DNA of 6,408 bases, from NCBI GenBank assembly GCA_905193145.1, contig CAJJNP010000172.1:1-6408 (forward strand), in the 5' to 3' direction. The position numbers and the translations under genes were made by a program. This stretch comes from an uncultured Odoribacter sp. (GTDB lineage: Bacteria > Bacteroidota > Bacteroidia > Bacteroidales > Marinifilaceae). The first letter of the stretch is position 1. Each line of letters begins with the position of its first letter. A model generated the notes under the pieces. The model made no database searches. It was not told the origin of the DNA and worked only from the letters and a program-made list of their open reading frames with translations. This document shows, one piece after another, positions 1 through 6,408 of the stretch.

Positions 1-51
1 CGCACCTGCTTTGGGAGCAGGGGGTCGTGGGTTCGAATCCCGCTACCCCGA
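1..51 (+). tRNA. tRNA-Pro (anticodon UGG), 3' portion, cut by window edge
   Basis: The anticodon, variable and T arms and the 3' acceptor strand of a proline tRNA are visible. The anticodon stem pairs 5-9 with 17-21 around a seven-base loop (10-16) whose anticodon TGG lies at 12-14, followed by G at position 37, as is usual for proline tRNAs. A five-base variable region (22-26) follows. The T stem is 27-31 with 39-43, around the loop TTCGAAT at 32-38. The 3' acceptor strand is 44-50 and A51 is the discriminator. The next bases are CAA, so the terminal CCA is not encoded and must be added by the CCA-adding enzyme. The 5' acceptor strand and most of the D arm lie left of the window. A terminator hairpin starts seven bases after the tRNA end. 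Confidence 0.95.
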
Positions 52-57
52 CAATAT

Positions 58-94
58 AAAAAACAGTTACATGAATTCATGTAGCTGTTTTTTT
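58..94. terminator. Bidirectional intrinsic terminator between tRNA-Pro and trmN6
   Basis: Bases 58-73 pair with 78-93 over 16 positions, with a single T-G wobble (67/84) and the tetraloop AATT at 74-77. The outer six pairs are A on the left and T on the right. Read rightwards, the stem ends in a T run (88-94) and would end tRNA-Pro transcription. Read leftwards, the A run at 58-63 becomes a T run and would end the methyltransferase transcript, whose stop codon is only five bases before the hairpin. One element therefore plausibly serves both converging genes. Confidence 0.85.
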
Positions 95-98
95 GTTA

Positions 99-803
99 TT
101 ACATTTTCAGATAGTATTCTTTTGTCAGGTCAATATATTCCCGGCTATATTCGTGTCGGGTCAGTTCAATTATCATGTTTTCTATTTGACACTTTTGGTC
201 TTGAAAATTAAAGGTTATCAGACTACGTTTGGGGGAAAGTCCTGGTTTTGTTATTATATTCAGTTGTTTATAGGGATATAAGGAATAATTGAGGGCTATT
301 TCTTTAACTCTATCTGAAACATCGGCAGGAACAATGACGGTGAATGCACCATCTGCTGAAAGAAGTTGCGATACTCCTTCTAATAATTCTTTGTAAGTAA
401 GCTCATTGTCATGCCGTGCAGTATTTCGTTGTTGGTTAGGGCATTTTAGAGAGTCTGTAAAATAGGGAGGGTTGGAAACAATGACATCAAACTGTGCGGT
501 AGAAGTATAATGTTTGAAATCGGCTTCTACTACTTCTATCCTATCCTGCCATGGAGAATGTGACACATTTTCTATGGCCTGTCTGACGGCGGAGCAATCT
601 ATTTCCAATGCAACGATAAAAGCTTTGCTGCGTTGGGCAAGCATTAAGGCAACTAAACCGGTGCCGGTTCCGATATCAAGTATTCTTTGTGCGCCATCAA
701 CATGAGGCCACGCTCCTAAAAGTACCCCATCTGTTCCTACTTTCATAGCACATTTGTCATGCCATACGGTAAATTGTTTGAATTGAAAATATGAATTCGC
801 CAT
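99..803 (-). CDS. trmN6: tRNA1(Val) (adenine(37)-N6)-methyltransferase, TrmN6/YfiC family
   Basis: This is a 234-residue class I SAM-dependent methyltransferase, close to the length of E. coli YfiC/TrmN6, which methylates N6 of adenine 37 in tRNA1(Val). The N-terminal FxxWHDKCAMKVGTDGVLLG segment (about residues 11-30) is the family signature. The SAM-binding glycine-rich motif DIGTGTGL is at 43-50, the acidic residue closing strand 2 is in ALEID near 65-69, and the adenine-N6 catalytic motif NPPY is at 111-114. The frame stays open upstream to an ATG at 947. I chose the ATG at 803 because the protein there begins MANSYFQFKQF directly before the family signature, because the extra 48 residues are AT-rich low-complexity translation, and because a likely promoter lies within 804-854. 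The gene diverges from lon and converges on tRNA-Pro. The tRNA substrate is inferred from the family; rRNA or other tRNA targets cannot be excluded from sequence alone. Confidence 0.9.
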   Translation of the reverse strand: MANSYFQFKQFTVWHDKCAMKVGTDGVLLGAWPHVDGAQRILDIGTGTGLVALMLAQRSKAFIVALEIDCSAVRQAIENVSHSPWQDRIEVVEADFKHYTSTAQFDVIVSNPPYFTDSLKCPNQQRNTARHDNELTYKELLEGVSQLLSADGAFTVIVPADVSDRVKEIALNYSLYPYKQLNIITKPGLSPKRSLITFNFQDQKCQIENMIIELTRHEYSREYIDLTKEYYLKM

Positions 804-827
804 TTTAGTATGTATTGTGAGATTTGC

Positions 828-854
828 CAAAAATAAATAATTTTTATGAGACAA
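828..854 (-). promoter_or_regulatory. Candidate Bacteroides-type promoter for trmN6
   Basis: Read on the minus strand, 835-828 is TATTTTTG, a full match to the Bacteroides -7 element TAnnTTTG. The -33 element is weak: TTGT lies at 854-851, about 16 bases upstream of the -7 box, which is shorter than the usual spacing. Transcription would start near 820, leaving a leader of under 20 bases before the ATG at 803. Confidence is limited by the poor -33 box and by the ease of matching an AT-rich motif by chance. Confidence 0.4.
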
Positions 855-909
855 CGTTGGATAACTGTTATTATTTGGTATTGTTTTTGTGTTTTTATCG
901 TACATGGGC

Positions 910-940
910 TTTATTATTAATGAATAATCGTTTACCTTTG
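910..940 (+). promoter_or_regulatory. Candidate Bacteroides-type promoter for the lon-tgt-permease operon
   Basis: TACCTTTG at 933-940 matches the Bacteroides -7 consensus TAnnTTTG exactly. TTTA at 910-913 resembles the -33 element TTTG and sits 19 bases upstream, an acceptable spacing. The predicted start is near 947, giving a leader of about 40 bases that is A/T-rich in front of the lon ATG, as is common in Bacteroidetes. The last four bases of the -7 box form half of the palindrome TTTGCAAA (937-944). I see no CIRCE or other heat-shock operator here. Confidence 0.5.
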
Positions 941-986
941 CAAACAATTTATGCCCATATAAATGACATAAACTAATTTAAAAGAA

Positions 987-3455
987 ATGATGAAAGAAAA
1001 ATATTTTATGGAAGATTCAGATGATAATGCCTTTTCACTGATTGCCGATTTTGAAGGGAATGAAGAACAGATGTTCGATGTGAAAACTAAATCAGGTGAT
1101 ACTCTTCCGGTCCTCCCCCTTCGTAATATGGTGCTGTTTCCCGGAGTATTTATGCCTGTTTCTGTAGGTAGAAAATCCTCGTTGAGATTGATACGTGAGG
1201 CTGAAAAGAAAGGTATGAATATAGCAGTAATCTGTCAGAAAGCTGCCCAAATAGACGAACCGCAATTTGAAGATTTACATACCATTGGTACCATTGGTAA
1301 AATTGTACGTATTCTGGAAATGCCGGATCAGACTACCACTGTGATTTTGCAGGGACTGAAACGGTTGGAATTGAAGAATATTACAGAAGTTTATCCGTAT
1401 TTGAAAGGGCAGGTCGAAATTAAAGACGAAGAAATCCCGGATAAAACAGATAAGGAATTTCAAGCTTTGGTAGAAACTTGCAAAGATCTGACTATAAGAT
1501 ATATAAAGTCTTCGGATTCCTTACATCAAGATTCTGCATTTGCTATTAAGAATATTAATAATCATATGTTCTTGGTAGATTTTATTTGTACGAACCTACC
1601 TTTGAAGAAGGATGAAAAAATAGAGTTGTTACGTTACGATTCTCTAAGAGAACGTACATACCGTTTGCTGGAAATATTGAATAGGGAGGTACAGTTGGCT
1701 GAAATTAAAGCATCTATTCAGATGCGTGCCCGTGAAGATATTGATCAACAGCAGCGTGAATATTTCTTGCAACAACAGATCAAGACCATTCAAGACGAAT
1801 TGGGTGGCAGTGGTCAGGAACAGGAAATAGAAGAAATGCGAAATAAGTCGTATAGGATGAAATGGGGTGAGGAAATACAGGCGATTTTCTTGAAAGAACT
1901 GGCTAAACTGGAACGTTCTCATCCGCAATCTCCTGATTATAGTGTGCAGTTGAATTATTTGCAGACAATGCTTAGTTTGCCTTGGGGGATTTATACGACA
2001 GATAATTTGAATCTGAAGAATGCCGAGAAGACCTTGAATAAAGATCATTATGGTTTGGAAAAAGTAAAAGAACGTATTCTTGAGCATTTGGCTGTCCTTA
2101 AGTTGAAGGGCGATATGAAGTCACCTATTATCTGTTTATATGGCCCTCCGGGAGTCGGCAAAACTTCTTTGGGAAAATCGATTGCTGCTGCTTTGAAGCG
2201 GAAATATATTCGTATGTCTTTGGGTGGAGTGCACGATGAAGCCGAAATTCGTGGACATCGTAAAACCTACATCGGTGCTATGCCGGGACGAATCATCAAA
2301 AGCCTGGTAAAAGCCGGTTCTTCGAATCCTGTGTTTATCTTGGATGAGATTGATAAAGTCAGTGCAGACCGCCAGGGGGATCCGTCATCTGCTTTATTGG
2401 AAGTGCTTGATCCGGAACAAAATACTGCATTTCATGATAATTTTTTGGATGTGGATTATGATTTGTCAAGAGTGATGTTTATTGCTACGGCTAATAATCT
2501 GAATACAATTCCCGGGCCGTTGTTGGATCGTATGGAGTTGATTGAAGTTAGCGGCTATATCACGGAGGAGAAAGTTGAGATTGCCCGTAAGCATTTGGTT
2601 CCAAAAGAATTGGAAGCAAATGGAATGAAGAAGACGGATATTAAGATTCCGAAGGATACTTTGGAAGCCATTATTGAATCATATACTCGCGAAAGCGGTG
2701 TGCGTGAGCTGGAGAAGAAGATAGGTAAGATCTTGCGTAAATCAGCACGCCAGTATGCTACTGATGGTTATTTTGCAAAAACGGAAATTAAACCGGCCGA
2801 TTTATATGATTTTCTTGGAGCGCCTGAATATACACGTGATAAATACCAGGGAAATGATTATGCAGGTGTTGTGACAGGTTTGGCATGGACTGCTGTTGGG
2901 GGCGAAATTCTGTTTGTCGAGACCAGTTTAAGCCGTGGTAAAGGTGGTCGTTTGACGTTGACGGGTAATCTGGGTGATGTGATGAAAGAATCTGCAATGT
3001 TGGCACTGGAGTATATTAAAGCGCATGCTTCATTGTTGAACTTGGATGAAGAAATATTCGACAATTGGAACATACATATTCATGTTCCGGAAGGTGCTAT
3101 TCCGAAAGATGGCCCTTCGGCGGGTATAACAATGGCTACCTCGTTGGCTTCGGCTTTGACGCAACGTAAGGTGAAGGCTAATCTGGCAATGACCGGAGAG
3201 ATAACTCTTCGTGGGAAAGTGCTTCCTGTAGGTGGAATTAAAGAAAAAATCCTTGCTGCCAAGCGTGCAGGAATTAAGGAGATTATTATGAGTGCTGAAA
3301 ATAAGAAAAACATAGATGAAATTCAGGATATTTATTTGAAAGGCTTGACTTTCCACTATGTTACTGATGTGAAAGAAGTATTTACTATCGCATTGACTGA
3401 TGAGAAAGTAACTGATGCTATTGATTTATCTGTAAAGAAAGCCAGCCAGGAATGA
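987..3455 (+). CDS. lon: ATP-dependent endopeptidase La (Lon protease)
   Basis: This 822-residue cytoplasmic protein is a full-length LonA-type protease. It forms hexamers that unfold and degrade misfolded and regulatory proteins using ATP. An acidic leader of about 38 residues precedes the N-terminal substrate-binding domain, which starts at [14 protein letters not shown] (about 40-53) and runs to about 240. A glutamine-rich helical linker follows (about 250-285). The AAA+ module has Walker [10 protein letters not shown] at 386-394, Walker B VFILDEID at 449-456 and sensor-1 asparagines in IATANN near 499-504. The peptidase domain (about 615-800) carries the catalytic serine in PKDGPSAG (S711) and the catalytic lysine in GGIKEK (K754), with the 43-residue spacing of the E. 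coli dyad S679/K722. The start could be 987, 990 or 1008 (MEDSDDN); 987 has the A-rich upstream context. It is the first gene of the operon, and its stop overlaps the tgt start. Confidence 0.98.
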   Translation: MMKEKYFMEDSDDNAFSLIADFEGNEEQMFDVKTKSGDTLPVLPLRNMVLFPGVFMPVSVGRKSSLRLIREAEKKGMNIAVICQKAAQIDEPQFEDLHTIGTIGKIVRILEMPDQTTTVILQGLKRLELKNITEVYPYLKGQVEIKDEEIPDKTDKEFQALVETCKDLTIRYIKSSDSLHQDSAFAIKNINNHMFLVDFICTNLPLKKDEKIELLRYDSLRERTYRLLEILNREVQLAEIKASIQMRAREDIDQQQREYFLQQQIKTIQDELGGSGQEQEIEEMRNKSYRMKWGEEIQAIFLKELAKLERSHPQSPDYSVQLNYLQTMLSLPWGIYTTDNLNLKNAEKTLNKDHYGLEKVKERILEHLAVLKLKGDMKSPIICLYGPPGVGKTSLGKSIAAALKRKYIRMSLGGVHDEAEIRGHRKTYIGAMPGRIIKSLVKAGSSNPVFILDEIDKVSADRQGDPSSALLEVLDPEQNTAFHDNFLDVDYDLSRVMFIATANNLNTIPGPLLDRMELIEVSGYITEEKVEIARKHLVPKELEANGMKKTDIKIPKDTLEAIIESYTRESGVRELEKKIGKILRKSARQYATDGYFAKTEIKPADLYDFLGAPEYTRDKYQGNDYAGVVTGLAWTAVGGEILFVETSLSRGKGGRLTLTGNLGDVMKESAMLALEYIKAHASLLNLDEEIFDNWNIHIHVPEGAIPKDGPSAGITMATSLASALTQRKVKANLAMTGEITLRGKVLPVGGIKEKILAAKRAGIKEIIMSAENKKNIDEIQDIYLKGLTFHYVTDVKEVFTIALTDEKVTDAIDLSVKKASQE

Positions 3456-4582
3456 CATTTGAATTACAATATACAGACGCAAAAAGTAATGCCCGTGCAG
3501 GTTTGATTACAACGGACCACGGGCAGATACAAACTCCTATATTTATGCCTGTGGGTACTCTTGGTACAGTGAAAGGAGTACATTTGACGGAGTTGAAAGA
3601 GGATATTCAGGCACAGATCATATTAGGTAATACTTATCATCTCTATTTGCGCCCGGGATTGGATGTCATTGAAAGAGCCGGCGGATTGCATAAATTCAAT
3701 GGGTTTGATCGTCCGATGCTGACCGATAGCGGTGGATTTCAGGTTTTCTCATTAGCCGGTATTCGCAAATTGCGTGAAGAAGGTGCCGAATTCCGTTCGC
3801 ACATCGATGGTAGTAAACATATTTTCACTCCTGAAAAGGTGATGGATATTGAGCGTACGATTGGTGCGGATATTATGATGGCATTTGATGAATGTCCTCC
3901 GGGAGACTCTGATTATGCATATGCCAAAAAGTCATTAGGACTGACACATCGCTGGCTTGATAGATGCATTCAGCGATTCAATGAAACAGAGCCCAAATAT
4001 GGTTATAACCAATCTCTTTTTCCAATTGTGCAGGGATGTGTATATACTGATCTGAGAAAACAATCAGCGGAGTTTGTTGCTTCCAAGAATGCAGACGGAA
4101 ATGCAATTGGTGGTTTGGCTGTGGGTGAACCGGTAGATAAGATGTATGAAATGATCGAGGTAGTGAATGATATTCTGCCGAAAGACAAGCCACGTTATTT
4201 AATGGGAGTCGGTACACCGGTTAATATTCTCGAAGGTATTGAGCGAGGAGTCGATATGTTTGATTGTGTGATGCCTACACGTAACGGGCGTAACGGAATG
4301 TTGTTCACGAAAGACGGCATTATGAATATGCGTAATAAAAAATGGGAGACGGACTTCTCCCCTATTGAAGCCGATGGTGCTTCTTGTGTAGATACCTTGT
4401 ATAGTAAAGCGTATTTACGCCATCTGTTTCATGCACAGGAGTTGCTGGCTATGCAGATTGCTTCTATTCATAATCTGGCTTTTTATCTTTGGCTGGTAGG
4501 TGAAGCGCGCAAACACATTATTGCAGGAGATTTTTCTACTTGGAAGCCAATGATGGTAAAAAGAGTGTCAACAAGATTATAA
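3452..4582 (+). CDS. tgt: tRNA-guanine(34) transglycosylase (queuosine pathway), zinc cysteines absent
   Basis: This 376-residue TIM-barrel enzyme exchanges guanine 34 of GUN-anticodon tRNAs (Asp, Asn, His, Tyr) for the queuosine precursor preQ1. Catalytic and pocket residues are present: D92 in TDSGGFQVF, D146 in FDEC, Q194 in VQG, GGLAV at 220-224 and the nucleophile D271 in FDCVMPTRNGRNG. They align with Zymomonas D102, D156, Q203, 229-233 and D280 at a constant offset of nine. By the same offset, the zinc ligands C318, C320 and C323 become G309, S311 and D314, while the histidine ligand is kept (H340 in SIHN). The only nearby cysteine is C312. The length is normal and the C-terminal region AYLRHLFHAQELLAMQIASIHN is intact, so this is not a truncation. 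The ATG overlaps the lon stop by four bases (ATGA), implying translational coupling, and a weak AGGA lies just upstream. V224 suggests preQ1 rather than queuine as substrate. Confidence 0.96.
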   Translation: MTFELQYTDAKSNARAGLITTDHGQIQTPIFMPVGTLGTVKGVHLTELKEDIQAQIILGNTYHLYLRPGLDVIERAGGLHKFNGFDRPMLTDSGGFQVFSLAGIRKLREEGAEFRSHIDGSKHIFTPEKVMDIERTIGADIMMAFDECPPGDSDYAYAKKSLGLTHRWLDRCIQRFNETEPKYGYNQSLFPIVQGCVYTDLRKQSAEFVASKNADGNAIGGLAVGEPVDKMYEMIEVVNDILPKDKPRYLMGVGTPVNILEGIERGVDMFDCVMPTRNGRNGMLFTKDGIMNMRNKKWETDFSPIEADGASCVDTLYSKAYLRHLFHAQELLAMQIASIHNLAFYLWLVGEARKHIIAGDFSTWKPMMVKRVSTRL

Positions 4583-4587
4583 ATTAA

Positions 4588-5685
4588 ATGAAAAGCAATC
4601 GATTTATCAAACTGCTGGACTGGTATATCATCAAGAAATTCTTGGGGACGTACGTGTTTGCCATTGCATTGATCATCTCCATCGCTGTGGTGTTCGATTT
4701 CAATGAGAAGATGGATAAGTTTATGGAACGTGAAGCTCCGTGGTCAGCGATCGTTTTTGATTATTACATGAACTTTATTCCCTATTTTGCGAATTTGTTC
4801 AGTCCGTTGTTTGTGTTTATTGCTGTCATTTTCTTTACATCAAAATTAGCGGAGAACTCGGAAATTATTGCTATGTTCTCTACGGGAATGAGCTTTAAAC
4901 GTTTGATGCGCCCTTATATGATTTCTGCAGCGGTTATTGCTGTTGCCACTTTTATGTTAGGGTCCTACGTTATTCCGAAAGGTAGTGTGACTCGTTTGAA
5001 TTTTGAGGATAGATATGTTAAATCTAAGAAGAAAGGGAGCGCAACGAATGTACAACTTGAAGTGGATAGTGGTGTAATTGCTTATATCGATCGGTATCAA
5101 GATTATAATAAAACCGGTAATCGATTCTCTCTTGACAAGTTTGTTGATAAAAAGTTGGTATCTCACCTAACGGCTCGTCGGATTGTTTATGATACGACTA
5201 CTGTGAATAAATGGACGATTCATGACTACATGATACGTGAGTTGGATGGATTAAAGGAGAATATTATCAAGGGAGACAGGCTCGATACTATCATCAATAT
5301 GGATCCGACGGACTTTCTTATTATGAAGAATCAGCAGGAAATGCTTACCAGCCCTCAATTGAGCGAATATATTGATAAGCAGCGTCGGCGTGGGTTTGCT
5401 AATATCAAAGAGTTTGAGATTGAATATCATAAACGCATTGCGATGTCTTTCGCTTCATTTATTCTTACCGTGATTGGACTATCGCTTTCGTCAAAGAAAA
5501 CGAAAGGAGGAATGGGACTTCATCTGGGAATTGGATTGGCATTGAGTTTTTCATATATTCTTTTCCAGACTATTACTTCTACATTTGCGGTGAATGGCAA
5601 TGTGCCTCCTGTCGTTGCTGTCTGGATACCCAATATACTATATGCGTTTATCGCATTCTATTTATATAAGAAAGCACCCAAATAG
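4588..5685 (+). CDS. LptF/LptG (YjgP/YjgQ) family permease, LPS export
   Basis: This 365-residue inner-membrane protein has the layout of the LptF/LptG subunits of the LptB2FG ABC transporter, which extracts lipopolysaccharide from the inner membrane and passes it to the LptC/LptA bridge. Hydrophobic segments lie at about 18-37, 61-84, 109-129, 284-301, 309-328 and 340-360, so there are six membrane helices. Between helices 3 and 4 a soluble stretch of about 150 residues (130-280) matches the periplasmic beta-jellyroll domain. The N-terminal LLDWYIIKKFLGTY and the segment SKLAENSEIIAMFSTGMSFKRL (85-106, the cytoplasmic coupling loop that meets LptB) are typical of the family. The gene begins five bases after tgt with no promoter-sized gap and is followed by a strong terminator, so it is the last gene of the lon operon. 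Length and single short periplasmic domain fit LptG better than LptF, but the sequence does not settle it, so no symbol is given. Confidence 0.9.
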   Translation: MKSNRFIKLLDWYIIKKFLGTYVFAIALIISIAVVFDFNEKMDKFMEREAPWSAIVFDYYMNFIPYFANLFSPLFVFIAVIFFTSKLAENSEIIAMFSTGMSFKRLMRPYMISAAVIAVATFMLGSYVIPKGSVTRLNFEDRYVKSKKKGSATNVQLEVDSGVIAYIDRYQDYNKTGNRFSLDKFVDKKLVSHLTARRIVYDTTTVNKWTIHDYMIRELDGLKENIIKGDRLDTIINMDPTDFLIMKNQQEMLTSPQLSEYIDKQRRRGFANIKEFEIEYHKRIAMSFASFILTVIGLSLSSKKTKGGMGLHLGIGLALSFSYILFQTITSTFAVNGNVPPVVAVWIPNILYAFIAFYLYKKAPK

Positions 5686-5716
5686 AATCAGAAAACTCTT
5701 ACCGGGTGAGGTAAAG

Positions 5717-5758
5717 AAAAAGTCCCGCTTACTATTAAAAGTTAGCGGGACTCTTTTT
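5717..5758. terminator. Bidirectional intrinsic terminator closing the lon operon
   Basis: AGTCCCGCT at 5721-5729 pairs exactly with AGCGGGACT at 5744-5752. The stem continues after one T-T mismatch with three more pairs (5731-5733 with 5740-5742), around the loop ATTAAA. Rightwards it is followed by CTTTTTG, giving the T run that ends the lon-tgt-permease transcript about 35-70 bases after the permease stop. Leftwards the AAAA tract at 5717-5720 becomes the T run, so the same hairpin can stop the convergent thioredoxin-fold gene, whose stop lies about 90 bases away. Confidence 0.9.
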
Positions 5759-5784
5759 GTTGTATTCATTTCCTCTTTTGTCTG

Positions 5785-5812
5785 TTTCCGGCCCTTTTGA
5801 TATATCCGGAAA
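5785..5812. repeat. Short inverted repeat in the convergent intergenic region
   Basis: TTTCCGG at 5785-5791 is the reverse complement of CCGGAAA at 5806-5812, with a 14-base spacer. On the minus strand it falls about 37 bases after the stop of the thioredoxin-fold gene. No T run follows it in either direction, so it is not a standard terminator; it could be a 3' stabilising hairpin or chance. The rest of 5760-5848 is pyrimidine-rich on the plus strand and contains no gene that I can support. Confidence 0.35.
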
Positions 5813-5848
5813 ATTCCCCTTCCTCCCTGCGTTTTAATAATGTAGATT

Positions 5849-6355
5849 TTATCCTAATTCTTTTACGCGGGCAGAAAGTTCTGCAGCAGAGATGTTTTTG
5901 GCTATGATAACACCATTTCCATCCAATAAATAGTTAGTGAAACCCCGGTTCAAACGGTATTTTTTAAATAAGCCGGAATCTTCGCCTTTAGTTTCCACGA
6001 AACAGGTGGGCGTAACTATTTGGTCCTTACGAATAGTTTCCTCGAATACCGATCGGTATTCATCAAATGATATAGAAACCATTTTCACATTTGGGGCATC
6101 AGACCGGAGTGCGTTATTTAAACTAACGTTTTGCATCCGTGACTGTGCATCGTAACTTGCCCAAAAACTAAGCAATACATAACGGCCTTTGAAATCGGCC
6201 AGTTTAAGAGGGTATTGCTCCCCTGATGTAGATTCGATTCGAAAATCCGGGGCTACATCTCCCACGCTTAAGCCTCCTGTTGGTTTATCTTTTTCAACGA
6301 AAGCGGTCAAGGAACAAATTAGTAATACAACAAAAATCCATTTTACATGTCTCAT
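5849..6355 (-). CDS. Exported thioredoxin-fold (TlpA/redoxin-like) protein lacking CxxC
   Basis: The 168-residue product has an N-terminal basic residue cluster and hydrophobic stretch (about 5-19), a signal peptide or membrane anchor that would place it in the periplasm. C14 follows LLI, a poor lipobox, so lipoprotein status is doubtful. The mature part begins GDVAPDFRIES (32-42), as in TlpA/ResA and AhpC/TSA domains, followed by LADFKGRYVLLSFWAS (52-67). In the canonical WCxxC position it reads YDAQS (68-72), so both redox cysteines are absent. The later beta strand before YLLDGNGVI (142-150) has F139 where the cis-proline of thioredoxin folds normally lies. The only mature cysteine is C118. 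The frame is intact and there is no other start before residue 74, so ATG 6355 is chosen. It is therefore unlikely to act as a classical thiol-disulfide reductase; a structural, binding or accessory role is inferred, not shown. It converges on the lon operon. Confidence 0.8.
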   Translation of the reverse strand: MRHVKWIFVVLLICSLTAFVEKDKPTGGLSVGDVAPDFRIESTSGEQYPLKLADFKGRYVLLSFWASYDAQSRMQNVSLNNALRSDAPNVKMVSISFDEYRSVFEETIRKDQIVTPTCFVETKGEDSGLFKKYRLNRGFTNYLLDGNGVIIAKNISAAELSARVKELG

Positions 6356-6408
6356 GTAATTCGGTTTTGGTTAATACTATTCGGGACTGTCCTTAAACAG
6401 TGGTTTCT

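Noticed and set aside
1..57. tRNA-Pro 3' end as an attachment site of an integrated element
   Set aside because: No second copy of the tRNA 3' end and no integrase or foreign gene appears in the window; the neighbours are core genes.
804..947. 48-residue N-terminal extension of the methyltransferase frame
   Set aside because: It is AT-rich low-complexity translation before the family's usual start, and contains the likely promoter of the gene.
951..971. Two tiny reading frames (ATG CCC ATA TAA and ATG ACA TAA) in the lon leader as regulatory uORFs
   Set aside because: Three- and two-codon frames are expected by chance in AT-rich DNA, and there is no attenuator structure or codon bias to support a role.
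1644..2087. 147-codon minus-strand frame inside lon, and similar antisense frames in lon and tgt
   Set aside because: They are low-complexity shadows of strongly conserved plus-strand genes, without recognisable domains.
4460..4491. TATCTTTG at 4484-4491 as an internal promoter for the permease gene
   Set aside because: It matches TAnnTTTG but lies inside conserved Tgt codons (Phe-Tyr-Leu-Trp), and the nearest TTG is about 23 bases upstream, too far for a good -33 element.
5594..5800. 68-codon plus-strand frame spanning the permease 3' end and terminator
   Set aside because: Most of it overlaps the permease in another frame, and the remainder runs through the terminator hairpin.

Overview
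The window looks like an ordinary core-chromosome segment of a Bacteroidales bacterium, most likely Bacteroides or a close relative. The grounds are protein style (Lon, Tgt and the TrmN6-type methyltransferase all read as Bacteroides versions), AT-leaning intergenic DNA, A-rich start regions without strong Shine-Dalgarno sequences, and two matches to the Bacteroides -7 promoter element TAnnTTTG. This assignment rests on recognition, not on a database search.

Layout. Bases 1-51 are the 3' part of a tRNA-Pro(UGG) gene running rightwards. It is followed at once by a 16-bp terminator hairpin that can serve both strands. A tRNA m6A methyltransferase gene (trmN6/yfiC family, 803 to 99) runs leftwards into the same hairpin. 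Its promoter region (804-986) is shared with the divergent rightward operon lon - tgt - LptF/LptG-family permease (987-5685). In that operon lon and tgt overlap by 4 bases (ATGA), and the permease starts 5 bases after tgt. A second two-way terminator (5717-5758) separates the operon from a leftward gene (6355 to 5849) for a small exported thioredoxin-fold protein. The last 53 bases hold only the upstream flank of that gene and a short inverted repeat.

The genes cover housekeeping roles. Lon is the ATP-dependent protein quality-control protease. Tgt inserts the queuosine precursor into tRNA anticodons, TrmN6 methylates a tRNA anticodon-loop adenine, and the permease is an inner-membrane component of lipopolysaccharide export. 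Two proteins depart from their textbook families at functional residues. Tgt lacks the three zinc-ligand cysteines while keeping its catalytic residues. The thioredoxin-fold protein has Asp-Ala-Gln-Ser where CxxC should be and has also lost the cis-proline. I found no mobile element with a coding region, no CRISPR array and no defence or other novel multi-gene system. The two degenerate metal/redox sites are the points most worth checking.
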